From Dermacoccus abyssi (GTDB lineage Bacteria; Actinomycetota; Actinomycetes; Actinomycetales; Dermatophilaceae), in the NCBI RefSeq assembly GCF_034541975.1, contig NZ_JAVYJM010000001.1: 64,000 nt of DNA. One strand, 5' to 3'. The notes beneath the pieces were generated by a model that did no database searches, had not been told where the DNA came from, and worked only from the letters and a program-made list of their open reading frames with translations. Positions 26,449 through 35,939 of the stretch are shown piece by piece; positions within the stretch are counted from its first letter, which is position 1, and each line of letters opens with the position of its first letter. Position numbers and translations under genes: made by a program.

Positions 26449-27603
26449 GTGTTGCGCTCCCCCGTCCTTCTCGCTGCCCTCGCCGACGCTGCCGTGCCCG
26501 GCATCCGCCCCGTCAAGGTCGAAGGTCTCGCCGTGCCTGCCGGCGCGGTCTACCAGAGCGCCCACGTCACCAGCCAGGACGGCCGTGTCTGGGTGGTGCG
26601 CTCGGCCCTGACGGGTGCCGCGGGTGCCGAACTCGCTGCCTCGGACGCGCTCGTCCAGCTCCTCGACCGCCGCCTTGCGTTCGACCTTCCGCGGGTCGAG
26701 GGCTCGGCCCGCCCCAAGGAAGGGCCCGCGGTCGCCGTCTACGCCCAGCCACGCGGTAACGCCCTGGAGTGGAACGACCTGCAGGGACGCACCGCGGCGG
26801 CGCGCGCCGTGGGTGTCGCCCTCGCGAAGCTTCACGACGTCGATCCGCGTGTTGTCGAGGAGGCGGGGCTTCCGAGCTACGACGCCGAGACCTACCGCCA
26901 GCGTCTGCTGGCCGATCTCGATCGCGCGGCTGACACCAAGCGCGTACCGTCTGCGCTGCTTTCCCGCTGGGAAGAGGCTCTCGAGGCGCCCGAGCTCTGG
27001 CGTTTCTCCACGTGCGTGACGCACGGCCCGTTGCGAGGTGAGGACGTTCTCGTCGACGAGGGTGAGGTCAGCGCGATCACCGGGTGGGAGCACGCCGGCG
27101 TGGCGGACCCGGCCCGAGACTTCTCCCTCCTGTGGACACACGCCCCGCAACAGGCGTTCGACACCGCCTTCGAGGCGTACGCCGCCGAGCGCTCCGACCG
27201 CCCCGACAGCTACCTCGAACGACGCATCCGCCTCATGGGCGAGATGGAGCTCGCCTACGCACTGCTCGCGAGCCGCACGATGGGCGAAGAGGAACTGGTC
27301 GAGTACCACGCGGAAGCTCTCGAAGAGCTCGCTTTCGACGTGGAGGACGACACGAGTCTCGTTCCGCCGCCGCGCCGTGCAGGCATCGAGCCGATCGACC
27401 TCGAAGCTCCTCTCGACCCCGCCGACATCGAGTCGGTCGGCGAGGGCGACCTCGCCCCGGACGACGATCTCACCGTGGAGATTCCGGTGCGGGTGGCCCG
27501 CGCCGAGGGCGACGCCCCGGCCGAGGACGGAGCCACCTCCACGGGTGCCACCCGCGTGGACGCCGACACCCCGAAGACCCGCCTGCCACAACGCGAAAGC
27601 TGA
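26449..27603 (+). CDS. Phosphotransferase-fold protein with altered catalytic motifs
   Basis: 384 residues, aminoglycoside phosphotransferase (APH)-like fold: LVQLLDRRLAFDLPRV, VGVALAKLHDVDP, and the catalytic-loop region CVTHGPLRGEDVLVDEG followed by ITGWEHAGVADPARDFSLLW. In active APH enzymes the loop is HGDxxxxN and the metal site is IDWE; here Asp is Pro, Asn is Glu-Asp and the metal Asp is Gly. The fold is therefore present but phosphotransfer looks impossible by the usual mechanism. The C-terminal ~80 residues are acidic and disordered. The gene is divergent from nudC with an 11-base gap, and convergent with adnB. Confidence 0.75.
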   Translation: MLRSPVLLAALADAAVPGIRPVKVEGLAVPAGAVYQSAHVTSQDGRVWVVRSALTGAAGAELAASDALVQLLDRRLAFDLPRVEGSARPKEGPAVAVYAQPRGNALEWNDLQGRTAAARAVGVALAKLHDVDPRVVEEAGLPSYDAETYRQRLLADLDRAADTKRVPSALLSRWEEALEAPELWRFSTCVTHGPLRGEDVLVDEGEVSAITGWEHAGVADPARDFSLLWTHAPQQAFDTAFEAYAAERSDRPDSYLERRIRLMGEMELAYALLASRTMGEEELVEYHAEALEELAFDVEDDTSLVPPPRRAGIEPIDLEAPLDPADIESVGEGDLAPDDDLTVEIPVRVARAEGDAPAEDGATSTGATRVDADTPKTRLPQRES

Positions 27604-27619
27604 GCTCGCTCGGCTTCCG

Positions 27620-30600
27620 TCACCCCTCGGTGGCGGTGACGAGCAACTCCTCGATCTCACGCTGGGTCTGCATCGGCGGGCGGTACGTCTCTCCGCTCGC
27701 GGCGTAGAAGAACGCCCCGTCGACCATGGCCGGGTCGAGCCCCTTGAGGCGCGCGTACGCGAGGGCGTACGTGGCGAGCTGAAGGCTGCGATGGCGCAAC
27801 GTCGCGGCGTCCGGGCGGGCGCCTGTCTTCCAGTCGACGACGGTGACGCCACCGTCGGCGCGCGCGAAGACGGCGTCGATGCGACCGCGAATGGCGTAGC
27901 CCGCCACGACCGTTTCGACGGAGACCTCGAGATCGAGCGGGGTGCGTGCGGCCCACTCGCTCGCGAGGAAGTTCTCCTTCAGTCGCGGCAGGGCGTCATC
28001 GGTGGCCGGTTCCTCGTCGAAGAATCCGGGCAGCTCGTCGACATCGACGAGCGCAGCCGAGCCGTAGTGCTGCTCGACCCAGGCGTGGAACGCCGTACCG
28101 CGGCGCGCGGCGACCGCCGGCTCGCTCGGCATGGGCCGACGCAGGCGCCGCGCGAACGTGGCCGGATCGCTCGCGAGCGCGACGACGGCCGAGGCCGACA
28201 GGTGGGAGGGAAGCACGACCGAACGATCCTCACGCCGACGCTCACGAGCGCGCTCTGCGAGAAGGAGTTCGACCTCGAGGTCGCGGTCCTCCGGGGTGCC
28301 TTCGAGCGGCAGGCCGGCCTGACCCGGTGCTTCGAGGTCCTCGCCCTCGGCGAGACGTTCGCGCGCCTGCTCGACGAGGCGGGCACCAGGCGTCATGGCT
28401 GCGCGGTGATCGGCCATCGCGTCGACGGGCCAGATGACCTCGTGCGCGTTCTCCTCGAGGGGGTTCGTCGGAGGTTCTCCGTCGACGAGCGTGGGCGGCA
28501 TCGGCGACCACTGCAGCACCTCGGCGAGGTCGGCGGCGATCACCTCCTCGAGGAAGCTCGACGCCAACCGCGGCGACTTGCTCCCGCTCGTCCACGGCGC
28601 AGTGGTGAGGAGCATCTCCGAGCGAGCGCGGGTGAACGCGACGTACGCCAGGCGCCGTTCCTCGACACGCTCGTGAGCCTGGCCCGCCTCCCGGTAGACG
28701 CCGTAACGGTCGTTGAGGTTGTCCGAGTCAGCGGCGGCTCGCCAGTCGAACGCGGGAAGGCCGCCTCGGTCGCCGCGCAGGTCGTACGGGATGCTCGCGA
28801 GGCCCGAGAGCCAACCCTTGACCTTGTGCTGCGAGAAGGCCCACTCGTCGCCGGCCGCCTGCGTTCGCCCGTCGAGCCCGGGGAAGGACCCCTCGACGAG
28901 GCCGGGCACGGCGACGACATCCCACTCGAGGCCCTTGGCCGCGTGCACGGTGAGCACCTGAACGGCCCGGGGGTTCACCTCGATGGCCGGCATTTCCAGG
29001 CCACGTTCCTCCTCACGTGCAGCATCGAGCCAGTCAAGGAACCCTCCGAGCGTAGGACGCTCCGCCTGCGCCGAGAAGGTACCGGCGACGTCGGCGAACG
29101 CGTCGAGGTGAGCGCGCGCCGTCGACGGATCGTGCCCCGGCCGCGCGAGCACCTCGATGTCGAGTCCGAGCACTCGCTCGGCCTCTCCCACGAAGTCGGC
29201 CAGCGGCAAACCGGTGAGCAGACGAAGTCGGTTCAAGGAGGTATGAAAGCCCGCCAGCCGAGCCAACGCCTCCGGCGAGAAGCGCTCGTCGTCCCGCCCA
29301 CGCCACGATTCGTCTGGCAGTTCACCGATGGCTTCGACGAGGCTGATGTCGTCGCGGGTGCCTTCGGCGAGATCTGCCTCCCGGCGCGCCACCGGCGCGA
29401 TCAGACCCGGTGACGCCTCGCCCTCCGAACGGCCCGGGGACTGGCTCTCCCCTGCGCTGCCGGCGGATTCGGCGGCACGCGCGAGCGCTGCAGCGGCCTC
29501 CTCGCGCTGACGCTCGTGCAGTTCACGGGCCCACGTGCCGAGGGCGTCGAGATCGGCCGGGCCCAGGCGCATGGCCGGACCGGTGAGCAGCCGCATGAGG
29601 TGATCACCTCGACCCGGATCGTCGACGACCCAGAGCATCGAGACGAGATCGACGACCTCGGGGGTCTGCAACAAGCCGCCCAGGCCGACGGCTTCGGCCG
29701 GGATGCCCTCGGCGTCGAGGGCTTCGAGAACCGGGACGAACTGAGAGCGCTTGCGGCACAGGACGGCTGCTGTTCGCTCGTGCCCGTCGGCACTGACGAC
29801 GGCACGTCGTTCCGCGATCCACCGCGCGACGTAGCGCGCCTCCTCGACATCCGTCTCGAGGCGGGCCGCCTGCACGGTGCCCGGCCCGGCGTCAGGACGC
29901 GCACGCAGCGGCTCGACCGGAACACGGGAAGCCTGGGTGAGGGGCGCCGCCACGACGTTGGCCACATCGAGGACGGCCTGGTCGTTGCGCCACGACGTCG
30001 ACAGCGACGCCACCGGCGTCACGTCCTCACCCGGCAGAGCGAACTCCTGACGGAACGAGGCGAGCGTCGTGGCACTCGCGCCACGCCAACCGAAGATCGA
30101 CTGGTGCGGGTCACCGACGGCGATGACGCCGGGACGCTGCTCACCGCGCGCGAAGACCGAGGCGAGGAAACTGATCTGCGCGGCACTCGTGTCTTGGAAC
30201 TCGTCGAGCAGCACCGCGCGGTAACGCAGACGCTCCCCCTCCCCGATCTGCTCGAAGCGCTCCGCCAATCGCGCCGCGAAGGCGATCTGGTCGGAGAAGT
30301 CGAGGGCCGAGCGTTCGGCCTTCAGCCGCGTATAACCCTCGACGAGCGGAAGCAGTTGAAGATGCCCCTTGGCCTTGATCCGCAGCGCCTTTCCAGCGTC
30401 TCCCAGGCTGCGCTTGCGGGGTGCGTACGGGATCGTTTCGAGGCCTGCGAGCAGGCCCTCGTAGTAGGCGCGCAGATCGTCGACGTCGCGCTGGTGTTCC
30501 TTGAGTTCGCCGCTCGTGGCGAGAACCCCCGCGCTGACGCTCGCTTCACCCACCGTGATGTCGGACATGTCGCCGTCCCACGAGGCCACGACCTCGTGGG

Positions 30601-31090
30601 CGAACTGCCAGGATGCTGACTCGGAGAGCATCCGGGAGTCGGGTTCGATGCCCAGGCGCAGCCCGTGTTCGCTCACGATGCGCCCGGCGTAGGCGTTGTA
30701 GGTGGAAACGGTGGGCGCCTCGCCGAGGCCTTCGGTGCCGTCCTCGTCGGCCTGTGGCTTCCACAGCCCGCTCGCCTCGAGCAGGCGCAGGCGCTGCCCG
30801 ATGCGCTCGGCGAGCTCACCCGCTGCCTTACGCGTGAAGGTGAGCCCGAGAATCTGCGCAGGACGCACGATGTCGTTCGCCACGAGCCACACGACGCGTG
30901 AGGCCATCGTGTCGGTCTTGCCCGAGCCCGCACCTGCCACGACGAGCAGGGGCTCGAGCGGAGCCTCGATGACGGCCTTCTGCTCGGGCGTGTGCCGGTA
31001 GCGCCCCAAGGCGTCCGCGATCTCGTCCGCGCTGACGTACCGCCGACCGTTCGACGTAGCCGTGGCGGGCTCGGTGGGGATGTCGCTCAC
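27620..31090 (-). CDS. adnB: AdnB-like helicase-nuclease subunit
   Basis: 1156 residues. UvrD-like motor: Walker A VAGAGSGKTD near residue 54, LDEFQDTSAAQ (Walker B), PHQSIFGWRGAS, TSWRND, TVHAAKGLEWDVV and YVAFTRARSEML. The C-terminal PD-(D/E)XK nuclease shows IRGRIDAVF, VVDWKTG and QLATYALAY. Known in mycobacteria: AdnAB heterodimer resects double-strand breaks, replacing RecBCD/AddAB. GTG 31090 overlaps the adnA stop (GTGA) and has GGAAGGA upstream, so subunits are made together. The gene order adnA-adnB is as in Mycobacterium. Confidence 0.88.
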   Translation of the reverse strand: MSDIPTEPATATSNGRRYVSADEIADALGRYRHTPEQKAVIEAPLEPLLVVAGAGSGKTDTMASRVVWLVANDIVRPAQILGLTFTRKAAGELAERIGQRLRLLEASGLWKPQADEDGTEGLGEAPTVSTYNAYAGRIVSEHGLRLGIEPDSRMLSESASWQFAHEVVASWDGDMSDITVGEASVSAGVLATSGELKEHQRDVDDLRAYYEGLLAGLETIPYAPRKRSLGDAGKALRIKAKGHLQLLPLVEGYTRLKAERSALDFSDQIAFAARLAERFEQIGEGERLRYRAVLLDEFQDTSAAQISFLASVFARGEQRPGVIAVGDPHQSIFGWRGASATTLASFRQEFALPGEDVTPVASLSTSWRNDQAVLDVANVVAAPLTQASRVPVEPLRARPDAGPGTVQAARLETDVEEARYVARWIAERRAVVSADGHERTAAVLCRKRSQFVPVLEALDAEGIPAEAVGLGGLLQTPEVVDLVSMLWVVDDPGRGDHLMRLLTGPAMRLGPADLDALGTWARELHERQREEAAAALARAAESAGSAGESQSPGRSEGEASPGLIAPVARREADLAEGTRDDISLVEAIGELPDESWRGRDDERFSPEALARLAGFHTSLNRLRLLTGLPLADFVGEAERVLGLDIEVLARPGHDPSTARAHLDAFADVAGTFSAQAERPTLGGFLDWLDAAREEERGLEMPAIEVNPRAVQVLTVHAAKGLEWDVVAVPGLVEGSFPGLDGRTQAAGDEWAFSQHKVKGWLSGLASIPYDLRGDRGGLPAFDWRAAADSDNLNDRYGVYREAGQAHERVEERRLAYVAFTRARSEMLLTTAPWTSGSKSPRLASSFLEEVIAADLAEVLQWSPMPPTLVDGEPPTNPLEENAHEVIWPVDAMADHRAAMTPGARLVEQARERLAEGEDLEAPGQAGLPLEGTPEDRDLEVELLLAERARERRREDRSVVLPSHLSASAVVALASDPATFARRLRRPMPSEPAVAARRGTAFHAWVEQHYGSAALVDVDELPGFFDEEPATDDALPRLKENFLASEWAARTPLDLEVSVETVVAGYAIRGRIDAVFARADGGVTVVDWKTGARPDAATLRHRSLQLATYALAYARLKGLDPAMVDGAFFYAASGETYRPPMQTQREIEELLVTATEG

Positions 31091-34000
31091 AGCGTGCGTC
31101 CTTCCGGCTGGAGAGGGCAGGAACTCTTGACCGGGCAGATCGTGCATCCCGGGTTGATGGCGGCGCGGAACGTAGCCGCGCCCATCCCGTCGGCGGTGCG
31201 TTCCATGAGGTCGCGCGCCCAGGCGCTCGTTCCGACGGAGGCTTCGGTCGAAGCCTCGTCCCCGGCCGGATCCTGGCGGGATTCGTCGGCCACGAGGGGC
31301 GGTTGCACCTGGAGCTTGGCGGGACTTCGGCTGCTGTCGCCCGCGGCTTTGCCGAGCTGAACGAGTGCGGCGCCGCCGCTCGTCACGCCCGGACCGAAGG
31401 CTCCCGCTTCGAGCGCGGCCTGGTAGGCGGCCAGCTGCGGGTGCGCCGCCACCTCGGCATCGTTGGGCTTGGACCCGCCCGTCTTGTAGTCGATGATGCG
31501 CAGGCCGCGGCCGTCGTGGCTCTCCAGCCGGTCGACCATGCCGGAGATCTTGGCCCGGCCGATGACGGCACTGAAGGGCCGCTCGACTCCGGCGCCGGAC
31601 CAACCGTCTGCCTTCGCGTCGGCGAGATAGCCCTCGAGCCGGCCGATCATGCCACTCGTTCGTTCCTTGGCGACCCTCGCCAGCCAGGTTTGGCCGAGCC
31701 CGAGACGTGGCCAGCGTTCGTCGAGCGCGGCCTGCATCGCGGTGGGATCGGTGTCGGCGAACTCCTGCGCGATCTCGTGGACGAGGGTGCCGATGGTGCT
31801 TGCTCCGATCGAAGGGCCGAAGGCACCGTTCGTCGTAAGCAGCCAGTTGAGCGAACAGCGGTGGAAGCTCTCCACCTTGGACGGGCTCACCCGCACGACG
31901 CTCTCAGGGGCGCGCACCGGTCGGTCGTCGGACTGGGCGACGAGGGCCCACCAACTGCTCGGGTCAGCGCCCGGAACACCGGCTGCGGCGAGGCGGGCGA
32001 GGCGCCGGGAGGCTTCGTCTCGTTCGATCTCGTCGGTGGAGGCGAGCATCCGGCGCGCCTCCGCCACGACACCCGCCAACGTCATGGGGCGTGCCACCGA
32101 GGTGAACTCGCGCAAGGCATCCGCTCCGGCCGACGTGGTGAGCGGGTCGACGATGTCGAGGTAGACGCTCGGCTGTTCGTCGTCGTCACGAACCGCTGTG
32201 ACGAGGAGGTTCTCGCGCGCGCGGCTGACCGCCATGGCGAACTGCCGTGTCTCGTCGTACCGCACAGCGGCCTGACGCGCGGCCAGCGAACGGCCACGGC
32301 CCGCGAGGATGTCGACGAGTTCCTCCGAGCCGAGGACCGAACCACGCAGCCGAAGGTCCGGCCAGACGCCCTCCTGAACCCCGGCGACGACGACGGTGTG
32401 CCACTCGCGTCCGGCCGCGCCGGCCGGCGTGAGCAGCGCGACGGCGTCGTCGTCCGGCGCCGCCGCGACGAGGCGGTCACCGGGAACGTCCTGGCCGCGC
32501 ACGTGGTCGAGGAAGTCGCGTACCGCGGCGCCGGGCAACCGGTCGGCGTACGTGGCCGCTGCCCCGAAGAGCGCGACGACGGCGTCGAGGTCACGGTCGG
32601 CCCGGGTACCTGCGACGCCACCGCTGAGGGCGTTCGCCTCCCACGGCTCGGCGAGGCCACTGGCCTGCCACATGGCCCACAGCACGTGCTCCGCGTCGCC
32701 GGACTCACCGGATTGGGCGAACGCGGCTCGTCCGGCGTCGAGGACACGCGCCACCCGACGAGCCGGGGTGCCCTCCGGGCCGAGCGACGCGAGCAGGACG
32801 GGCTCGAACAGCGCAGCACCGAGTAGTTCGTCGGAGGTGCGAGCGCCACCGAGTGCCAGTTCCTCGCGCCGCAGCGCACGCCGCAGCCGCCGCAGGACGA
32901 CCGGATCCGCCCCGCCGAGCGGGGAGGTGAGCAGATCGAGCGCGAGGTCACCGGGCACCGTCTCTTCCCCCGCAGTGACGAGGTCGAGGGCGGCCAGGAA
33001 AGGACGTACCGCCGGTTCGTCCCGCAGCGCGAGTGAGGCGGGCGGGATAGCGACGGGAACCTTGGCGGCATTGAGCGCCCGACGCAGCGCCGTGGTCATG
33101 CCGGAGCCGCGCACGATGACCGCCATGTCGCGCCAGGCCACCCCGTCGACGAGGTGGGAGCGGCGCAACGTACCGGCGATGTGCGCTGCCTCCTGCGAGG
33201 CGCTACGCAGCAATGCGACGTCGACCTGACCGCCCGGTCGCGTGGTGACGCTGCGGTGCGCCGCACCGTCGACCGCACCGATACGGGCGCTGACGCGTTC
33301 GCGGACGGCCGCCAGGGCACGCGGCGCGCGATGCCCCACGCCGAGCGTGAGACGCCGCGTGGCGCCGTGATCCTCGGCGACCTCGGCCATGTAGCGCGGG
33401 TCGGCTCCCCGGAAGCCCTGCACCGTGACGTCCGGGTCTCCGATGAGCACGAGTCGTTGCGTTGGCCCGACGAGCGTTCGGAGGAAGACGACGCCTGCGC
33501 GGGTGAGCTCCTGCGCATCATCGACGACGACGAGGGAGAATTGCGAGCGGTACTGGGCGAGCAGGTCGTCGTTCGAGCGGAGCGCCTCGGCGGCCGCGCC
33601 GAGGATCCACGCCGGGTCGAACGCCCCGGGGCGCGACAGCGCCGTGACGTCGTCATACTCGTCGAGGACGCTCGCCGCGGCACACCACTCGGGTCGGCCG
33701 TGCTCGTGGCCCAGTGCCACCAGCTCGTCCGACGAAAGGCCCCACTCCACGGCACGCATGAGCAGGTCACGCAGTTCGTTGCGCAGGCCGCGGGTGGGCA
33801 GTGCCTCGCTCAGATCGGCGGGCCAGTTCGGCACACGGCCCAGCCCGGCGCGGTGTCCCGCGAGCAACTCCTTGATCACCACGTCCTGCTCCGGCCCGGC
33901 GAGCAGCCGCGGCGCGGGAAGCCCCTCAAGAGCGGCGCGGGCGCGCAGGATGCCGAAGGCGAGCGCCTGCGGCGTTCGTGCGATCGGTTCGCTCGATGTG

Positions 34001-34293
34001 CCTCCGACGCGCGTGGTCACCCTGGCCCGCAGCTCGCCGGCGAGCGTGCGCGTGGGCGAGAGCAGAACGCAGGCGTCCGGGGCCAGGCCGTCGCGGACCG
34101 CCTGAGCCACGAGTTCCACCGCGAGCGTCGACTTGCCCGTACCCGGCGCACCCACGACGTGCAGCACTCGGTCGTCCGCGTCGAGCACCGCCTGCTGTGT
34201 CGCATCGAACAGCATCGCGGCCGCGGGGTCGCCGCCGGGTGTGGCGCGCGGCATCGAGCGGAGCTGGAGCGGTGGCGTCGACATGTGCGTCAT
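31087..34293 (-). CDS. adnA: AdnA-like helicase-nuclease subunit
   Basis: 1068 residues from ATG 34293 (AGGTGA just upstream; ATG 34284 and 34314 are alternatives). Walker A VVGAPGTGKST, VVVDDAQELTRAG as a degenerate Walker B, LIGDPDVTVQGFRGA, then MAVSRARENLLVTAV. The C-terminal nuclease has KISGMVDRLES, RIIDYKTGG and QLAAYQAAL. Cysteines flank the nuclease (RCSLNWLL and CTICPVKSSC near the C-terminus), the pattern of an iron-sulphur-stapled RecB/AddB nuclease. Partner of AdnB in double-strand break repair. Confidence 0.87.
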   Translation of the reverse strand: MTHMSTPPLQLRSMPRATPGGDPAAAMLFDATQQAVLDADDRVLHVVGAPGTGKSTLAVELVAQAVRDGLAPDACVLLSPTRTLAGELRARVTTRVGGTSSEPIARTPQALAFGILRARAALEGLPAPRLLAGPEQDVVIKELLAGHRAGLGRVPNWPADLSEALPTRGLRNELRDLLMRAVEWGLSSDELVALGHEHGRPEWCAAASVLDEYDDVTALSRPGAFDPAWILGAAAEALRSNDDLLAQYRSQFSLVVVDDAQELTRAGVVFLRTLVGPTQRLVLIGDPDVTVQGFRGADPRYMAEVAEDHGATRRLTLGVGHRAPRALAAVRERVSARIGAVDGAAHRSVTTRPGGQVDVALLRSASQEAAHIAGTLRRSHLVDGVAWRDMAVIVRGSGMTTALRRALNAAKVPVAIPPASLALRDEPAVRPFLAALDLVTAGEETVPGDLALDLLTSPLGGADPVVLRRLRRALRREELALGGARTSDELLGAALFEPVLLASLGPEGTPARRVARVLDAGRAAFAQSGESGDAEHVLWAMWQASGLAEPWEANALSGGVAGTRADRDLDAVVALFGAAATYADRLPGAAVRDFLDHVRGQDVPGDRLVAAAPDDDAVALLTPAGAAGREWHTVVVAGVQEGVWPDLRLRGSVLGSEELVDILAGRGRSLAARQAAVRYDETRQFAMAVSRARENLLVTAVRDDDEQPSVYLDIVDPLTTSAGADALREFTSVARPMTLAGVVAEARRMLASTDEIERDEASRRLARLAAAGVPGADPSSWWALVAQSDDRPVRAPESVVRVSPSKVESFHRCSLNWLLTTNGAFGPSIGASTIGTLVHEIAQEFADTDPTAMQAALDERWPRLGLGQTWLARVAKERTSGMIGRLEGYLADAKADGWSGAGVERPFSAVIGRAKISGMVDRLESHDGRGLRIIDYKTGGSKPNDAEVAAHPQLAAYQAALEAGAFGPGVTSGGAALVQLGKAAGDSSRSPAKLQVQPPLVADESRQDPAGDEASTEASVGTSAWARDLMERTADGMGAATFRAAINPGCTICPVKSSCPLQPEGRTL

Positions 34294-34329
34294 CCCATCA
34301 CCTGCCACCGACAACCGCGCAACGATGTG

Positions 34330-34677
34330 TCATTCGTCGAACCCGGGGCGCCATCGCGCGCGCCGCAGATCGGCGTGATCACCGCGGATCGGTGTTCCTT
34401 CCTCGCGATAGGCCGCGAGCGCCTCCGCCTGCAGGTGCTCCGGAAGGCGACCCGCGGCGTTCGTGACGCGCCACCACGGCCAGGCCGCATGGCCCTCGCT
34501 CATGATGCGGCCGACCTGCCGGGCGCCGGTTCCGACGACCGCGGCGATGTCGCCGTAGGTGGTCACGGCGCCCTCGGGCACGTCGTGGACGACCTCGACG
34601 ACGCGCTCGCGCAGTTCCTCACGCGCCCTCTCGTGCGGACGAGGTTCTGATCGAGATGTCCCGCCTGCTGCGCTCAC
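34330..34677 (-). CDS. Alkyltransferase-like (MGMT family) protein
   Basis: 115 residues. The DNA-binding half of MGMT is present: VPEGAVTTYGDIAAVVGTGARQVGRIM. The alkyl-acceptor PCHRV motif is replaced by PWWRV, so the cysteine is absent and the protein belongs with ATL proteins, which bind O6-alkylguanine and hand it to nucleotide excision repair. GTG 34677 overlaps the moeZ stop. Position beside adnAB and uvrD2 strengthens a repair role. Confidence 0.85.
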   Translation of the reverse strand: MSAAGGTSRSEPRPHERAREELRERVVEVVHDVPEGAVTTYGDIAAVVGTGARQVGRIMSEGHAAWPWWRVTNAAGRLPEHLQAEALAAYREEGTPIRGDHADLRRARWRPGFDE

Positions 34678-35846
34678 TCGAGCTCACGAGCCCTCGGCTC
34701 CGCCTGTTCCTTCCATGCGGCCAGGCCACCGGCGAGCGACATGACGCGCGGTCCCGTCTGCTCGCGACTCTTGTCGAGCAGCACCCGCGCGGCCCGGGCC
34801 GAACGTGCGCCCGCCGCGCAGACCGTCACGACGTCACGGCCCTGTGCCGCGGTGAGGAGCTCGCGGCCCGTCGACGACTCCCACGCGCTGAGCGGCCGGA
34901 CCACGACCTCACCCCACCCTGCGGGAACGGGCGACGCGTCCACTTCCGTCTGCTCCCGAACATCGACGACGAACGGGTCACCGAGCGCAGCCAGCTCCGC
35001 GGCGTCGACCTGCGGCACCTCACCCGCCTCGGTGACGTCACTTCCCCGGCCGGTCCCGTCGAGACCGTCGAACAGACGCTGGTCACCGTCACCGCAGACG
35101 ACACACTCCACATCACGAGCGAGCGGCAACCGCGTCAGGGTCGTCGAGAGCGCGTCGTAGAGCCAGACCCCGTCGCGGGCCACCTCCCCGACGCCGGTGA
35201 CGAGCTTGATCACCTCGACCACTTCCATCGTGCCGACGACACCCGGCAACACGCCGAGCACACCGCCGACGGCGCAGTCCGGCACCTCGCCGTCCGCGAG
35301 CGGGCGCGGGAACACGCAGCGATAACACGGGCCGAGGCCCGGAACGACCACCCCGAACTGGCCCGAGAACTGCGAGATCGACGCCCACACCAAGGGAAGG
35401 CGCAACGCGACACACACGTCGTTGAGGACGTAACGCGTCGAGAAGTTGTCGCTCCCGTCGACGACGACGTCGTACTCGGGAAGGATCTCGAGCGCAGTCC
35501 GGGCGTCGAGGCGGACCCGGTGCTCCATGATCGTCACTCCGCTGTTGAGCTGCGACGCGAACCGCGCCGCGGAGGAAACCTTGGCCTCGCCCACCCCGGC
35601 TTCGGTGTGGATGACCTGCCGCTGCAGGTTCGAACGCTCCACCACGTCGTCGTCGACGACACCGATGACCCCGACCCCGGCCGCGCTGAGGTACGAGACG
35701 ACGGGCGCCCCCAGACCTCCGGCGCCGACGACGAGGACCCGTGCGTCACGCAGCGCGCGCTGACCCGCCTCGCCCACACCGGGCAGCGTCAGGTGGCGCG
35801 CGTAACGCAGGCGCTCGCCCGGGTCGAGTGGTCGCGACGATGCCAC
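34674..35846 (-). CDS. moeZ: MoeZ-like adenylyltransferase/sulfurtransferase (ThiF + rhodanese)
   Basis: 390 residues. E1-like ThiF domain: VLVVGAGGLGAPV (ATP), VVDDDVVERSNLQRQVI, VVDGSDNFSTRY; zinc cysteines in CYRCVFP and CVVCGDG; PDCAVGGVLGVLPG holds the usual E1 cysteine region. A C-terminal rhodanese domain has active-site Cys in VVTVCAAGARSARAA. Known for MoeZ: adenylates and thiocarboxylates sulfur carrier proteins for molybdopterin, thiamine or cysteine (CysO) synthesis. Start: GTG 35846 with AAGGAA six bases upstream. A four-base overlap couples it to the ATL gene. Confidence 0.85.
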   Translation of the reverse strand: MASSRPLDPGERLRYARHLTLPGVGEAGQRALRDARVLVVGAGGLGAPVVSYLSAAGVGVIGVVDDDVVERSNLQRQVIHTEAGVGEAKVSSAARFASQLNSGVTIMEHRVRLDARTALEILPEYDVVVDGSDNFSTRYVLNDVCVALRLPLVWASISQFSGQFGVVVPGLGPCYRCVFPRPLADGEVPDCAVGGVLGVLPGVVGTMEVVEVIKLVTGVGEVARDGVWLYDALSTTLTRLPLARDVECVVCGDGDQRLFDGLDGTGRGSDVTEAGEVPQVDAAELAALGDPFVVDVREQTEVDASPVPAGWGEVVVRPLSAWESSTGRELLTAAQGRDVVTVCAAGARSARAARVLLDKSREQTGPRVMSLAGGLAAWKEQAEPRARELE

Positions 35847-35939
35847 AGATGTTCCTTCCCGGTAGCTGCCGCCCGCTCTGGCGGGGCGGGGCGCTAAAGT
35901 CACACCCAGCCTATGACCGCCGACGAAGGAGTTCACCCG

